From JADJPO01 sp963750395 (GTDB taxonomy: Bacteria; Actinomycetota; Actinomycetes; Actinomycetales; Kineosporiaceae): 64,000 bases of DNA. The translations under genes were made by a program, and so were the position numbers. The stretch is taken from positions 1 to 64,000 of the forward strand of contig CAVVQM010000008.1 in assembly GCA_963750395.1 (NCBI GenBank). Direction: 5' to 3'. This document shows, piece by piece, positions 17,636 to 26,438 of this stretch. How positions within the stretch are numbered: position 1 is the first letter of the stretch; each line of letters starts with the position of its first letter. The notes under the pieces were generated by a model that was not told where the DNA came from, made no database searches, and saw only the letters and a list, made by a program, of their open reading frames with translations.

Positions 17636-18531
17636 CCGGGGTGGAGCCGGCGCGCTACCGGGCCCTGGTCGAGGCCCGGATCTTCGAGCCCGCCTCCCTC
17701 CCGGCGGCCCTGCAGACCCGCCGCCGTCGGGCCGTGGCCGGTTCGGACGGGCGGCTGATGATCCTGGCCGCCGACCACACAGCCCGCGGCAAGCTGTCGG
17801 TGGGAGCCGACCCGCTCGCCATCGCCGACCGGTTCACGCTGCTCGACCGCGTGGCGCGGGCCCTGTCGGTGCCGGGGGTCGACGGAGTGCTCGGCAGCGC
17901 CGACGTGCTCGAGGAGTTGGCCTGGCTCGGACTCCTCGACGACCGCCTGGCCATCGGCACCGTGAACCGCGGCGGCATCCTCGGGGCGACGTGGGAACTC
18001 GACGACCGTCCGACCGCCTACGACGTCGAGCACATCGAGTCCCACGGGCTGGACGGCGGAAAGACCCTGCTGCGGATCGACCTCACCGACCCTGGCGTGG
18101 CTCGCACCATCGAGTCGGTCGCCGCCGTCAGCACCGCCCTGGCCGACCGCCGGTTGATGAACATGGTCGAGGCGCTGCCCTACCGCAAGGACGCCGACGG
18201 CCGTGCCGTCGAGGACCCGTCGCACAAGGCCATGGTCGCCACCGTGGCGATCGCGTCCGGACTGGGTGCCTGCTCGGCCTACACCTGGCTGAAGATCCCC
18301 GGCAGCGACCGGATGGCCGAGATCGCGGCCGCCACGAGCATGCCGATCCTGATGCTCGGCGGCGATCCGGGCGCCGACACCGACCGCACCGTCAGTAGAT
18401 GGGACACCGCAATGAACGAACCCAACGTCCGCGGCCTGGTCGCAGGCCGCCCCGTGCTCTACCCCCACGGGGGTGCCGTCGAGGAGGCCGCCGAGCGGGC
18501 CGCGACCATCGTGCATCGGGAGCGGTCGTGA
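17632..18531 (+). CDS. Cgl0159-family (beta/alpha)8 protein, candidate deoxyketogluconate-phosphate aldolase
   Basis: 299 residues. Class-I-aldolase-like barrel of the family named after the Corynebacterium glutamicum inositol-cluster protein Cgl0159. It has LMILAADHTARGKL near residue 42, LLRIDLTD mid-barrel, VEALPYRKDADG, and YTWLKIP with a lysine placed as in Schiff-base aldolases. Its position between kinase IolC and isomerase IolB, with no iolJ in the window, fits the role of splitting 2-deoxy-5-keto-gluconate 6-phosphate into DHAP and malonate semialdehyde. That function is inference. GTG start overlaps the iolC stop; the end overlaps the iolB start. Confidence 0.82.
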   Translation: MTGVEPARYRALVEARIFEPASLPAALQTRRRRAVAGSDGRLMILAADHTARGKLSVGADPLAIADRFTLLDRVARALSVPGVDGVLGSADVLEELAWLGLLDDRLAIGTVNRGGILGATWELDDRPTAYDVEHIESHGLDGGKTLLRIDLTDPGVARTIESVAAVSTALADRRLMNMVEALPYRKDADGRAVEDPSHKAMVATVAIASGLGACSAYTWLKIPGSDRMAEIAAATSMPILMLGGDPGADTDRTVSRWDTAMNEPNVRGLVAGRPVLYPHGGAVEEAAERAATIVHRERS

Positions 18532-19430
18532 CCTGGCACCGCCCGGCGTTCGCTGGATCCACCCCGACCGGGCCGGCCGACGCCCACGTGGGTCCGGAGG
18601 ACGCCGGCTGGACCTACAGCGGTCTGCACGTGGTCACGCTCGACGGCTCCACGGTCCCGGTCGCTCTGGACGGCGAGGAGGCGGTCGTCGTCCCGCTGTC
18701 GGCCCGCGACGTGACCGTTGGCGTCGACGGCGAGTCGTACCACCTGACCGGTCGTGACGGGGTGTTCGCCGCCGTCAGCGACTGGCTCTACGTGCCGGTC
18801 GATGCGCAGCTCACCCTGGCTGGGGCCACCGGGGAGGTCGCCGTGTGCACCGCCCGCGCGAGCGAACGCTTCCCCGTCCACCACACCAAGGCCGGCGACG
18901 TGCCGATCGAGGTGCGCGGCGGCGGACGGGCGAGCCGTCAGATCACCAACATCGCCACGCCGGACTCGTTCGCCGGCTGCCACAAGATCAACGTGTGCGA
19001 GGTGATCACGCCGGGAGGCAACTGGTCGTCCTGGCCGCCGCACCGCCACGACGGGATCGGCGACTGCACGCCCACCAACGAGGAGATCTACTACTTCCGG
19101 ATCGGGCGGACCGACTCCCCGCACGGGGACGCCTCGGGCCAGGGGCTGTTCCACGTCTACACCGTGGACGGCGCGGTCGACGAGACGGTCACCCTGCACG
19201 ACGGCGACCTCTACCTGGTGCCGCAGGGCTACCACGGTCCGTCCGTGGCGCCCCCGGAGTATCCGATGTACTTTCTCAACGTGCTTGCCGGACCACACCC
19301 GGAGCGGACGATGGCCTTCTGCGACGACCCCGAGCATCACTGGATCCGCGAGGCCTGGGCCGACCAGGCGCAGGATCCGCGACTTCCGTGGACGTCGGCC
19401 GACGGCCGGGTCGGAGGTGACTCGTCGTGA
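18528..19430 (+). CDS. iolB: 5-deoxy-glucuronate isomerase
   Basis: 300 residues. Bicupin of the IolB family, converting 5-deoxy-D-glucuronate to 2-deoxy-5-keto-D-gluconate. The metal cupin motif is seen as SSWPPHRHDGIGDCTPTNEEIYYFR (His, His, Glu), and the second half as HDGDLYLVPQGYHGP. The GTG at 18528 overlaps the preceding TGA by one base pair step (GTGA). The upstream open frame is antisense-free but has no ribosome site. The end overlaps the iolD start by four bases. Confidence 0.92.
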   Translation: MTWHRPAFAGSTPTGPADAHVGPEDAGWTYSGLHVVTLDGSTVPVALDGEEAVVVPLSARDVTVGVDGESYHLTGRDGVFAAVSDWLYVPVDAQLTLAGATGEVAVCTARASERFPVHHTKAGDVPIEVRGGGRASRQITNIATPDSFAGCHKINVCEVITPGGNWSSWPPHRHDGIGDCTPTNEEIYYFRIGRTDSPHGDASGQGLFHVYTVDGAVDETVTLHDGDLYLVPQGYHGPSVAPPEYPMYFLNVLAGPHPERTMAFCDDPEHHWIREAWADQAQDPRLPWTSADGRVGGDSS

Positions 19431-21277
19431 GCGCGACCACGGTCCGGCTGACCACGTCGGAAGCGATCGTCCGGTTCCTGATCGCCCAGCGCATCGTCGT
19501 CGACGGCGCCGACGTGCCGCTGTTCCCGGGGGTGCTGGCCATCTTCGGGCACGGTAACGCGACGTCGCTCGGGCACTCGCTGCAGATGCACGCCGACGAG
19601 CTGCCGCTCTGGCGGGGCCAGACCGAGGAGGGCATGGGGCTGGCCGCCGCCGCGTTCGGCAAGGCCACCCGCCGGCAGCAGATCATGGTGTGTACGTCAT
19701 CGATCGGGCCGGGTGCGACGAACTTCGTCACGGCGGCCGGCGTGGCGATGTCGAACCGGCTGCCCGTGCTGTTCATCTCCGGGGACACCTTCGTCTCCCG
19801 ACTGCCCGATCCGGTGCTGCAGCAGGTCGAGCACTTCGGTTCCCCCTCGACGACCGTCAACGACGCGTTCCGGGCCGTGGTGCGCTTCTGGGACCGCATC
19901 ACCCATCCCGCCCAGGTGCTCTCGGCGCTGCCGCAGGCGGTGTCGACCATGCTCGACCCCGCCGACTGCGGACCGGCGTTCCTGGGCCTGCCGCAGGACG
20001 TCGCGGCCGACGCCTACGACTATCCGGTGGAGTTCTTCACCCCGCAGCAGCATGAGATCGCCCGGCCCCGACCCGACTCGGGTCAGCTGCGCCGCGCCGC
20101 CGAGGCCATCCGGGCGGCGCGCCGTCCGGTGGTGATCGCCGGCGGCGGGGTGCACTACTCGCGCGCCGAGGCCGAGTTGGCCGACTTCGCCGAGGAGTTC
20201 GGGCTGCCGGTGATCGAGACGGTGGCGGGCAAGTCCTCGTTGCTCGCCTCGCACCCGCGCTACACCGGGGCGATCGGTGTGACCGGTGCGGAGGCGGCCA
20301 ATCACGCTGCCGCCGAGGCCGATCTGGTGATCGCCGTCGGCACCCGGCTGGAGGACTTCACCACCGCGTCGTGGACCCTGTTCGGGGCGCAGACCCCGAT
20401 CGTCACCGTGAACGTCGGCCGCTTCGACGCCACGAAGCACCGGTCGCTTCCGGTGGTCGCCGACGCCAAGGAGGCGCTGGGGGAGTTGACCGCGGCGCTG
20501 GCGGGCTGGAGGGCCTCGCAGGAGTGGACCGATCGTGGCAGCGAGTTGCGGGGGCAGTTGTTCGAGTTCATCGCCGGCCGCACCCGCGACGACGGCGTGT
20601 GGCCGCCGAGCTACGCCCAACTCGTGGGCCTGGTCAACGAGTCGGCCACCGAGCGCGACTACGTGCTGAACGCCGCCGGCGGCCTGCCGGGCGAACTCAA
20701 CATCAACTGGCACAGCAAGGGGATCGCGACGTTCGACTGCGAGTACGGGTTCTCGTGCATGGGATACGAGACCTCGGGCGGCTGGGGCGCGGCGTTGGCG
20801 GGCCAGCACGAGCAGGTCTACGTGATGGTCGGTGACGGCTCGTACCTGATGCTCAACTCCGACATCTACGCCTCGGTCCTGTCGGGCAAGAAGTTCATCC
20901 TCGTGGTCTGCGACAACGAGGGGTACGCCGTGATCCAGCGGCTGCAGCTCAACCAGGGCGGCGAGTCCTACGCCACCATGCTGGCCGACTCGCGAGGGCC
21001 GGGCGCCGACGTGCGGGTGGACTTCGAGGCGCACGCCGCGTCCTTGGGCGCCATCAGCACCACTGTGCACAGTCTCGCCGAGTTCGCCGAGGCGCTGAAG
21101 GCGGCGCGTCAGGCCGACCGCACCAGCGTGATCGTCACGAAGGTGCGTGCGGATGACTGGACCGAGGGCGGCGCCTTCTGGCAGGTCGGGGTGCCGGAGG
21201 TGTCCGAACGGGCCGAGGTGCGCGCCGCCCGCGAGGCGCTGGACGCCGGACTGACCAGGCAGCGCCGCGGGGTCTGA
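19427..21277 (+). CDS. iolD: 3D-(3,5/4)-trihydroxycyclohexane-1,2-dione hydrolase
   Basis: 616 residues, thiamine-diphosphate-dependent ring-opening enzyme of inositol catabolism. The TPP glutamate is in GQTEEGMGLAAAAFG, the dimer/cofactor half has TSSIGPGATNFVTAAG, and the C-terminal TPP/Mg motif is GDGSYLMLNSDIYASV...CDNEGYAVIQ. The length matches IolD. Last gene of the plus-strand iol operon, coupled to iolB by GTGA. The following gene starts 113 bp later and looks unrelated, so the operon probably ends here; no clear hairpin is visible. Confidence 0.94.
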   Translation: MSATTVRLTTSEAIVRFLIAQRIVVDGADVPLFPGVLAIFGHGNATSLGHSLQMHADELPLWRGQTEEGMGLAAAAFGKATRRQQIMVCTSSIGPGATNFVTAAGVAMSNRLPVLFISGDTFVSRLPDPVLQQVEHFGSPSTTVNDAFRAVVRFWDRITHPAQVLSALPQAVSTMLDPADCGPAFLGLPQDVAADAYDYPVEFFTPQQHEIARPRPDSGQLRRAAEAIRAARRPVVIAGGGVHYSRAEAELADFAEEFGLPVIETVAGKSSLLASHPRYTGAIGVTGAEAANHAAAEADLVIAVGTRLEDFTTASWTLFGAQTPIVTVNVGRFDATKHRSLPVVADAKEALGELTAALAGWRASQEWTDRGSELRGQLFEFIAGRTRDDGVWPPSYAQLVGLVNESATERDYVLNAAGGLPGELNINWHSKGIATFDCEYGFSCMGYETSGGWGAALAGQHEQVYVMVGDGSYLMLNSDIYASVLSGKKFILVVCDNEGYAVIQRLQLNQGGESYATMLADSRGPGADVRVDFEAHAASLGAISTTVHSLAEFAEALKAARQADRTSVIVTKVRADDWTEGGAFWQVGVPEVSERAEVRAAREALDAGLTRQRRGV

Positions 21278-21390
21278 GGATCGCCGGAGTCGGCGTGGGG
21301 GCCCCGGCGACCGGTGATATCCGTCACGTGGACCGTCAAGTGGGCGGTGCGGTCGGCCGATGCATCAACGGTCTGGCCGGGAGGAACCTC

Positions 21391-22194
21391 ATGCAGCCCA
21401 TCACTGTCCTGTGCGCCGGGATGTCTCGCAGCGCGAGCGTCTGGAGCTTCAACGCGGTCAGGCACGCCCTGGCGCTCGGTGACGACGTCACCCAGGTGGA
21501 GGCAGGGCTCCACGAGGGGGAGGAGCTCGCCGAGCTGCTGCGCACCCCGGCCCGCTGCCACCGCATCATCCGCTGCCGGCTCGACACCGACCTGGCGTGG
21601 CGGGCGATCAGGGCCATCGACCTCGGTGTGGTGCAACGGATCGTCTACACCCGTCGCGACCCGATGACCTCACTCGCCTCGCTTCTGGAGCACTTCGGCG
21701 GCGGGCGGCGGGCGGCGGCGGGCGACGGCGGGTGCGACCTGGGGACGGCGATCGACCGGATCACCACGGACGTCGAGGTGGACCGCCTGCTCCGCGGCCG
21801 GTTCGCGGTGACCGACCTCGACGTGCACGCCGACGGCGAGCCCGCATGCCTGGACACCCTGTTGGCGGACCTGGGGGTGAGCCTGACCCCGGCGCAGCAC
21901 GCCGAGATCCTGGCGGAGTACTCCTTCGCCCGGATGAGGGAACGCTGCCTCGACATCGCCCACGCCGACCCCCGCGTCCTGCTGAACGGTCACCTCGATC
22001 CGGTCACCCTTCTGCATCCCCACCACGTCATGCAGGGCCGCGCGCGGGACTGGACCACGCAGCTGAGCGTCGAGCAGATCACCAGGGCCTGCATCGCGTT
22101 GGCCGAGCACGACGCCGGGCCGGGGGCCGGTCACCTGGCCGACCCGGATCCGGCCGAACCGGAACTGCTGACCCTCGGCGCGTCGGACCTATAG
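21391..22194 (+). CDS. Sulfotransferase-like P-loop protein
   Basis: 267 residues. The N-terminal PITVLCAGMSRSASVWSFNAVR is a 5'-phosphosulfate-binding loop (GMSRSAS, residues 10-16) as in PAPS sulfotransferases. A TRRDPMTSLASLLEH region resembles the 3'-phosphate-binding segment (R...S). The rest is divergent, so the acceptor is unknown and it could be a nonenzymatic homologue. The ATG at 21391 has a near-perfect ribosome site (GGGAGGAA). Its TAG stop overlaps the convergent GTPase stop in the hexamer CTATAG. Confidence 0.72.
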   Translation: MQPITVLCAGMSRSASVWSFNAVRHALALGDDVTQVEAGLHEGEELAELLRTPARCHRIIRCRLDTDLAWRAIRAIDLGVVQRIVYTRRDPMTSLASLLEHFGGGRRAAAGDGGCDLGTAIDRITTDVEVDRLLRGRFAVTDLDVHADGEPACLDTLLADLGVSLTPAQHAEILAEYSFARMRERCLDIAHADPRVLLNGHLDPVTLLHPHHVMQGRARDWTTQLSVEQITRACIALAEHDAGPGAGHLADPDPAEPELLTLGASDL

Positions 22195-23808
22195 CCGCTG
22201 GACGGCGCGCCGCAACTCGGCGAGCTGGGCCAGCTCGGCGTTCACCGGGGCGAGCACGTCCGCCTCGATCACCCGGGTCACCTGCTTGGTCAGATCCGAC
22301 CGGGCCCGCCGGGCCCGTCGTCTGGCGCCCATGGCGACGACCCGGCGTCCGAGCACCGCCATCACCACCCCGATCAGCGCGCCGCCGACGGCCAGCCAGG
22401 TGGGTAGGGGCAGGCCCCGCCAGACCGGCATCGGCGGGCGGGGCAGCAGGAACCAGTCCAGCACCATCAGGGCGGCCAGCCAGCCCAGCCCGACCACCAG
22501 GGCGACGATCGCGAGCCATTGCACCGCCCCGCCGAGGCGCCACCACACGGGTGCCTGCGCGTGCAGATCGGTCTGGGCCGCCGCCTCGTCCAGGGCGTCG
22601 GGCAGCGCATCCCGGGTGGCGGCCACGGTCGACTCGACGTGCAGCCGGGCGGTCTCGGGCAGATCGCGGCTCGCGTCTCGGGCCAGCGACCTCAGCGACT
22701 CGTCCAACCTCGCCAGAGCCACCGGGCTCGCGGCCACGGCGGTTCGCCGCAGCGTCTGGGTGGCGCCCTGCGCCCCGGCGGTGCGTGCCGGGACGCGCGA
22801 GCCCAACCCCAGGCGGGACAACGGGTCCGGCCTGGCCCGGCGCATCCAGCGCAGCGGCGGCCAGCCGATCGCCAGCGATCCCCGGTGCCGGTAGGAACCG
22901 GCCACGGCCGTCTCGATCTCCGCGCCCCCCGCCGCCTGGGTCGCGGCCTCGATCAGATCCCGGCGGGCCTGTTTCGACACCGCGCGGTCCGTCAGCCCGG
23001 CCAAGGACGCGCCGAGATCCGTTGCCAGCCAGTCCACGTCGGCGTCGATGCGGGCCACGACGGCGCGCCGCTCGGCGACCCGTGCGGCGAGTTCGCGGCG
23101 CAGGGCGGCGACCCCCTCACCCGTCGTCGCGGAGATCGGGATCACCCTGACCTGCTCGAGCCCGTCCTCGGCGAGCAGCCGGCCGAGGTGGGCGACCGTG
23201 CCCGCGCGTGCCTCGCCGTCCAGCCGGTCGATCTGGTTGAGCAGCACCATCGTGACCGCGGCGTGGCCGCCGAACGCGCGCAGGTAGCCCTCGTGCAACG
23301 CGGCGTCGGCGTACTTCTGCGGGTCGACCACCCAGCCGAAGACGTCGACCACCTTGACCAGCCGATCGACCTCGGCACGGTGCGCGCTCTCCAACGAGTC
23401 GTGGTCGGGCAGGTCCAGCAGGACCAATCCCTCCAACTCGGGGTCGTCGTGCCGCTGCCGGTTCGGCACCTCCAGCCAGTCCAGCAGCGCCGTCGCATCG
23501 CTCCCGTAGACGGCGGCCAGGGGCGAGGACGTCGTCGGCCGGCGCAGCCCGGTGGTCGCCCACTCGGTGCCGGTGATCGCGTTGAACAGCGACGATTTCC
23601 CGCTGCCCGTGGCCCCCGCCAGGGCCACCACCGTGTGGCTCGTGCCGTGGCCGAGGCGGTCGGTCGCGGTCTCGGTGGTCGTGCGGATCCTGCGCAGCAT
23701 CGGTCCGTCGAGGCGGCCCTCGCCCAGGTCGGCGATCTCGCGCAATGCCTCCAGCCGCCCGCGCAGCTCGTCGATCTCCCGCGCGGCGGACCGCTTCGAT
23801 CCGATCAC
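22189..23808 (-). CDS. Dynamin-like/YfjP-type membrane GTPase B
   Basis: 539 residues. G1 is GATGSGKSSLFNAIT (residues about 65-79), G3 is DLPDHDS and G4 is NQID, so a TrmE-Era-like GTPase. The C-terminal third has two hydrophobic helices around 420-480 flanked by basic residues, giving membrane attachment. Its ATG overlaps the stop of the other GTPase gene by four bases. Paired, membrane-associated dynamin-like GTPases in actinobacteria (DynA/DynB of Streptomyces, IniA/IniC of mycobacteria) stabilise septa or remodel membranes. Membership of this pair in either group is not proven here. Confidence 0.82.
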   Translation of the reverse strand: MIGSKRSAAREIDELRGRLEALREIADLGEGRLDGPMLRRIRTTTETATDRLGHGTSHTVVALAGATGSGKSSLFNAITGTEWATTGLRRPTTSSPLAAVYGSDATALLDWLEVPNRQRHDDPELEGLVLLDLPDHDSLESAHRAEVDRLVKVVDVFGWVVDPQKYADAALHEGYLRAFGGHAAVTMVLLNQIDRLDGEARAGTVAHLGRLLAEDGLEQVRVIPISATTGEGVAALRRELAARVAERRAVVARIDADVDWLATDLGASLAGLTDRAVSKQARRDLIEAATQAAGGAEIETAVAGSYRHRGSLAIGWPPLRWMRRARPDPLSRLGLGSRVPARTAGAQGATQTLRRTAVAASPVALARLDESLRSLARDASRDLPETARLHVESTVAATRDALPDALDEAAAQTDLHAQAPVWWRLGGAVQWLAIVALVVGLGWLAALMVLDWFLLPRPPMPVWRGLPLPTWLAVGGALIGVVMAVLGRRVVAMGARRRARRARSDLTKQVTRVIEADVLAPVNAELAQLAELRRAVQRL

Positions 23809-25529
23809 CGTTCACCCCCCAGGTCATCGCCGATCCGGCCCGAGGCCAGCGTGGCCGACAGGGCCCGCAGCCGGCCCGGAGCATCGGGGTCGATGCCCAG
23901 GTCGGCCACGGCCCGTCGATAGCGCTCGGTCTCGGCGGTGTACAGCTCGCCCACCCGTCGCTCCAGGGCCGCGCGAGCCTTGACGGCCAGGCTGCGGATG
24001 GCCTGATCCCCGAGCAGGGCCTCGAGCAGGGTGTGCCCGACGGCGCCCGCGCCGCCCGCGACGGCGGCCTCGGCCCCGGTGAGCCCACCCGTGTGGGCGA
24101 ACACCAGCACCATGACCACGGCCGCGACGCCGTTCACCCCCAGGCTGAGCACCCGCGCGGCCGACTTGCGTCCGCCCCCGACCTCGCGGACCAGACCGAG
24201 CAGTTCGCCCTGCCAGGCCCGCACGGCCGCTGCGGCTGCTGCGTCCAGGCCGGGCGAGGATCGGGCCAGGGATTCGTCGGTGTCACGGGCGATCAGCTCG
24301 GCCCCGCCCGGACGGGCCCGCCAACTGGTGGCGACCCGGTCCGCCGCGGCGTCCCCGCGCGTGCGGATCAGGGTCTGGACGACGTTCTCCACCGCCTCGG
24401 TGAACTCCTCGTGGGTGCGTCGTCGCCCGGTGATCGTGCCGACCACCTGGTCGCGCAGGCGACCGATGCCCGTGCGGAGCTGACGGAACAGTTCGCCGGT
24501 GCCGAGCAGCTCCTCCCACCGCGCCAGGACCTCACCGCGCAGCAGGGCGCCCTGGTCGATGTCCTCGCGCACCTGCGCGAGGGCCTGCTCGTAGGCGACG
24601 GTGACGTCGTCCATCAACTGCCGGGTCAACGCCAGCTGGTCCGCGATGGTCTCGGCGACCACGGTGCTACGGTCGGCGATGTCGCCCAGAGAACCCGACA
24701 GGGACCGCCTGATCGCGGCCTGCCGGGCCTCGGTGTCGCTGCCGAGGCGGTCCAGCCAGCTGCGCACCCCGGCGACCGCCGCGGCGGGCAGCCGGTTCTC
24801 GACCAGGGGCTGCTCGTCGACCGGAACGATCGGGACGTCACCCAGTCCGTGCGCGGCCAGCATCTGTCCCAGGTGCTCCGTCAGGGGCTCGGCACCGTCG
24901 GGCGGCACCCGGTTGAGCACGATGACCAGTGGCGTCCCCCGGCGGCGCGCGGCATCGAGGAAGTCCCAGGGCACGGCGTCGGCGTACCGGGCGGCCGTGG
25001 TGGTGAAGATCCACAGGTCCGCCGCGGCGAGCAGGTCGGCGGCCAGGGCCCGGTTCTCGACCGAGACCGAGTCGATGTCGGGGCTGTCCAGCAGCGCCAC
25101 GCCGTCCGGAAGTGCCTGGGAGGCAACCAGTTTCAGTTCCCGATGGCCCTTGGCCTCGCCCTCGAGCACCCGGGCCAGGTTGGGCAGCACCTGCCCGGAG
25201 GTGAACCACGCCGTGTCACCCGGATCGTGCACCAGCACGGGAGCCATGGTCGTCGGCCGCAGGTATCCGGGGCGGGTGACGTCGGCGCCCAACACGCTGT
25301 TGGTGAGCAGCGACTTCCCCGAGCCCGTCGAACCGCCGATCACGACGAGCGCGGGCGCGTTGAGGTTGCCCAGGCGGGGCAGCACGTGGTCGTCGAGTTC
25401 GCGGACCATCGCCGCGGCGTCCGCGCCGACCTCGCGGGCGCCGGGCAGCGCCGGGTCGAGGTGGAGTCCGGCCAGGACGCCGCGCAACTCGGTCGCGGCG
25501 ACCTGCAGGACGGCGATGTCGGTCGTCAT
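23805..25529 (-). CDS. Dynamin-like membrane GTPase A
   Basis: 574 residues. G1 is GGSTGSGKSLLTNSVLG (about 64-80), G3 is DSPDIDS, G4 is NRVP (degenerate NKxD). A long helical middle region follows, then a Gly/Ala-rich hydrophobic hairpin around 470-515 (VNGVAAVVMVLVFAHTGGL) that would insert in the membrane. A final helical arm ends in basic residues. It is encoded immediately before the second GTPase with ATGA coupling, consistent with a heteromeric complex. Upstream lie a 29-residue membrane peptide and a kinase-like gene on the same strand. Confidence 0.83.
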   Translation of the reverse strand: MTTDIAVLQVAATELRGVLAGLHLDPALPGAREVGADAAAMVRELDDHVLPRLGNLNAPALVVIGGSTGSGKSLLTNSVLGADVTRPGYLRPTTMAPVLVHDPGDTAWFTSGQVLPNLARVLEGEAKGHRELKLVASQALPDGVALLDSPDIDSVSVENRALAADLLAAADLWIFTTTAARYADAVPWDFLDAARRRGTPLVIVLNRVPPDGAEPLTEHLGQMLAAHGLGDVPIVPVDEQPLVENRLPAAAVAGVRSWLDRLGSDTEARQAAIRRSLSGSLGDIADRSTVVAETIADQLALTRQLMDDVTVAYEQALAQVREDIDQGALLRGEVLARWEELLGTGELFRQLRTGIGRLRDQVVGTITGRRRTHEEFTEAVENVVQTLIRTRGDAAADRVATSWRARPGGAELIARDTDESLARSSPGLDAAAAAAVRAWQGELLGLVREVGGGRKSAARVLSLGVNGVAAVVMVLVFAHTGGLTGAEAAVAGGAGAVGHTLLEALLGDQAIRSLAVKARAALERRVGELYTAETERYRRAVADLGIDPDAPGRLRALSATLASGRIGDDLGGER

Positions 25530-25550
25530 GGCAGCACGAAACTATCCGAC

Positions 25551-25640
25551 CTATCGGCGGTGTCGGCGCCGGTTGCCGATCACGGAGATCGTCAGGATCG
25601 CCAGGTAGAGCACCGCGGCGGCGAGAAAGAGGAACTTCAC
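25551..25640 (-). CDS. 29-residue single-pass membrane peptide
   Basis: Short frame starting GTG at 25640, four bases after the TGA of the nucleoside-kinase-like gene, and ending TAG at 25551, 21 bp before the dynamin-like gene A start. The peptide begins with KFLFLAAAVLYLAILTISVIG, a 20-residue hydrophobic stretch, and ends with basic NRRRHRR. That is exactly the layout of a one-helix membrane protein with a cytoplasmic positive tail. No strong ribosome site, so expression would rely on coupling to the preceding gene. No homologue recognised. It could be spurious, but hydrophobicity, tail and position all agree. Confidence 0.5.
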   Translation of the reverse strand: MKFLFLAAAVLYLAILTISVIGNRRRHRR

Positions 25641-25644
25641 CCCG

Positions 25645-26334
25645 TCATCGTGGCACCTCGCGGGAACCGGGGCCCGGTGGCGCGACGAAGCGCCACCCGT
25701 GCGGTGTCTGGGTCACCACCCGGTCGGCGGTCGTCGAGGTGGCCCTGATCAGGTCGGCGTTCGGCGCGTCGACGGCGGCGACCCAGGCGCGGGCCGCCTC
25801 TGGGTCCTTGCCGAACTCGACGTGCCGGGCGAGGAGTCGCGCCAGCCGCTCGTCGTCGTCCACGTCGATCAGCCAGACCTCGTCGACGGCGGCCCGGGCG
25901 CGCTCCCACCCGGGCAGCAGCAGGTAGTTGCCCTCGGTGACCACCAGCCGCGCGGTCTCGGGCACGACCACGGCGCCCGCGATCGGCTGTTCGAGACTGC
26001 GTTCGAAACCGGGCGCGTAGACGGGTTCGTCGGTCTCGGTGCGGATTCGGCGCAGCAGCGCCGCGTAGCCCGTGGAGTCGAACGTCTCCGGGGCTCCCTT
26101 GCGGTCGCGCAGCCCGAGGCGCTCGAGTTGGACGTCGGCCAGGTGGTACCCGTCCATCGGCACGTGGGCCACCCAGCCGTCCCCATGGCGCCGGGCGATC
26201 TCGGCGACGAGGGCTGCGGCCAGTGTGCTCTTCCCGGCCCCGGGTACCCCCACGATCCCGAGCAGGCCGCGGCCGGACGGCGGGACGAGTGCCAGCGCGG
26301 CATCGGCGGCCTCGCCGACGTCCGTGCTGCCCAT
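25645..26334 (-). CDS. Nucleoside/nucleotide kinase family protein (uridine-kinase-like)
   Basis: 229 residues. Walker A GIVGVPGAGKSTLAAAL sits near residue 26. VPMDGYHLADVQLERLG carries the catalytic Asp typical of the uridine-kinase/pantothenate-kinase group. FDSTGYAALL and VTEGNYLLL are also family motifs. The lid region has RLARLLARHVEFG. It phosphorylates a small nucleoside- or sugar-like substrate; the sequence does not tell which. First gene of a minus-strand run with the small membrane peptide and the dynamin-like pair. Confidence 0.83.
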   Translation of the reverse strand: MGSTDVGEAADAALALVPPSGRGLLGIVGVPGAGKSTLAAALVAEIARRHGDGWVAHVPMDGYHLADVQLERLGLRDRKGAPETFDSTGYAALLRRIRTETDEPVYAPGFERSLEQPIAGAVVVPETARLVVTEGNYLLLPGWERARAAVDEVWLIDVDDDERLARLLARHVEFGKDPEAARAWVAAVDAPNADLIRATSTTADRVVTQTPHGWRFVAPPGPGSREVPR

Positions 26335-26438
26335 GCGGGTGAGGCTATCGTCGGCCTGACTGGGCGCGGGTCACCGCAACTTCAGTGGCCGCGACAGTCC
26401 ACCGGGCATGACCCACCGATCACGACGAGGAGTCCACC

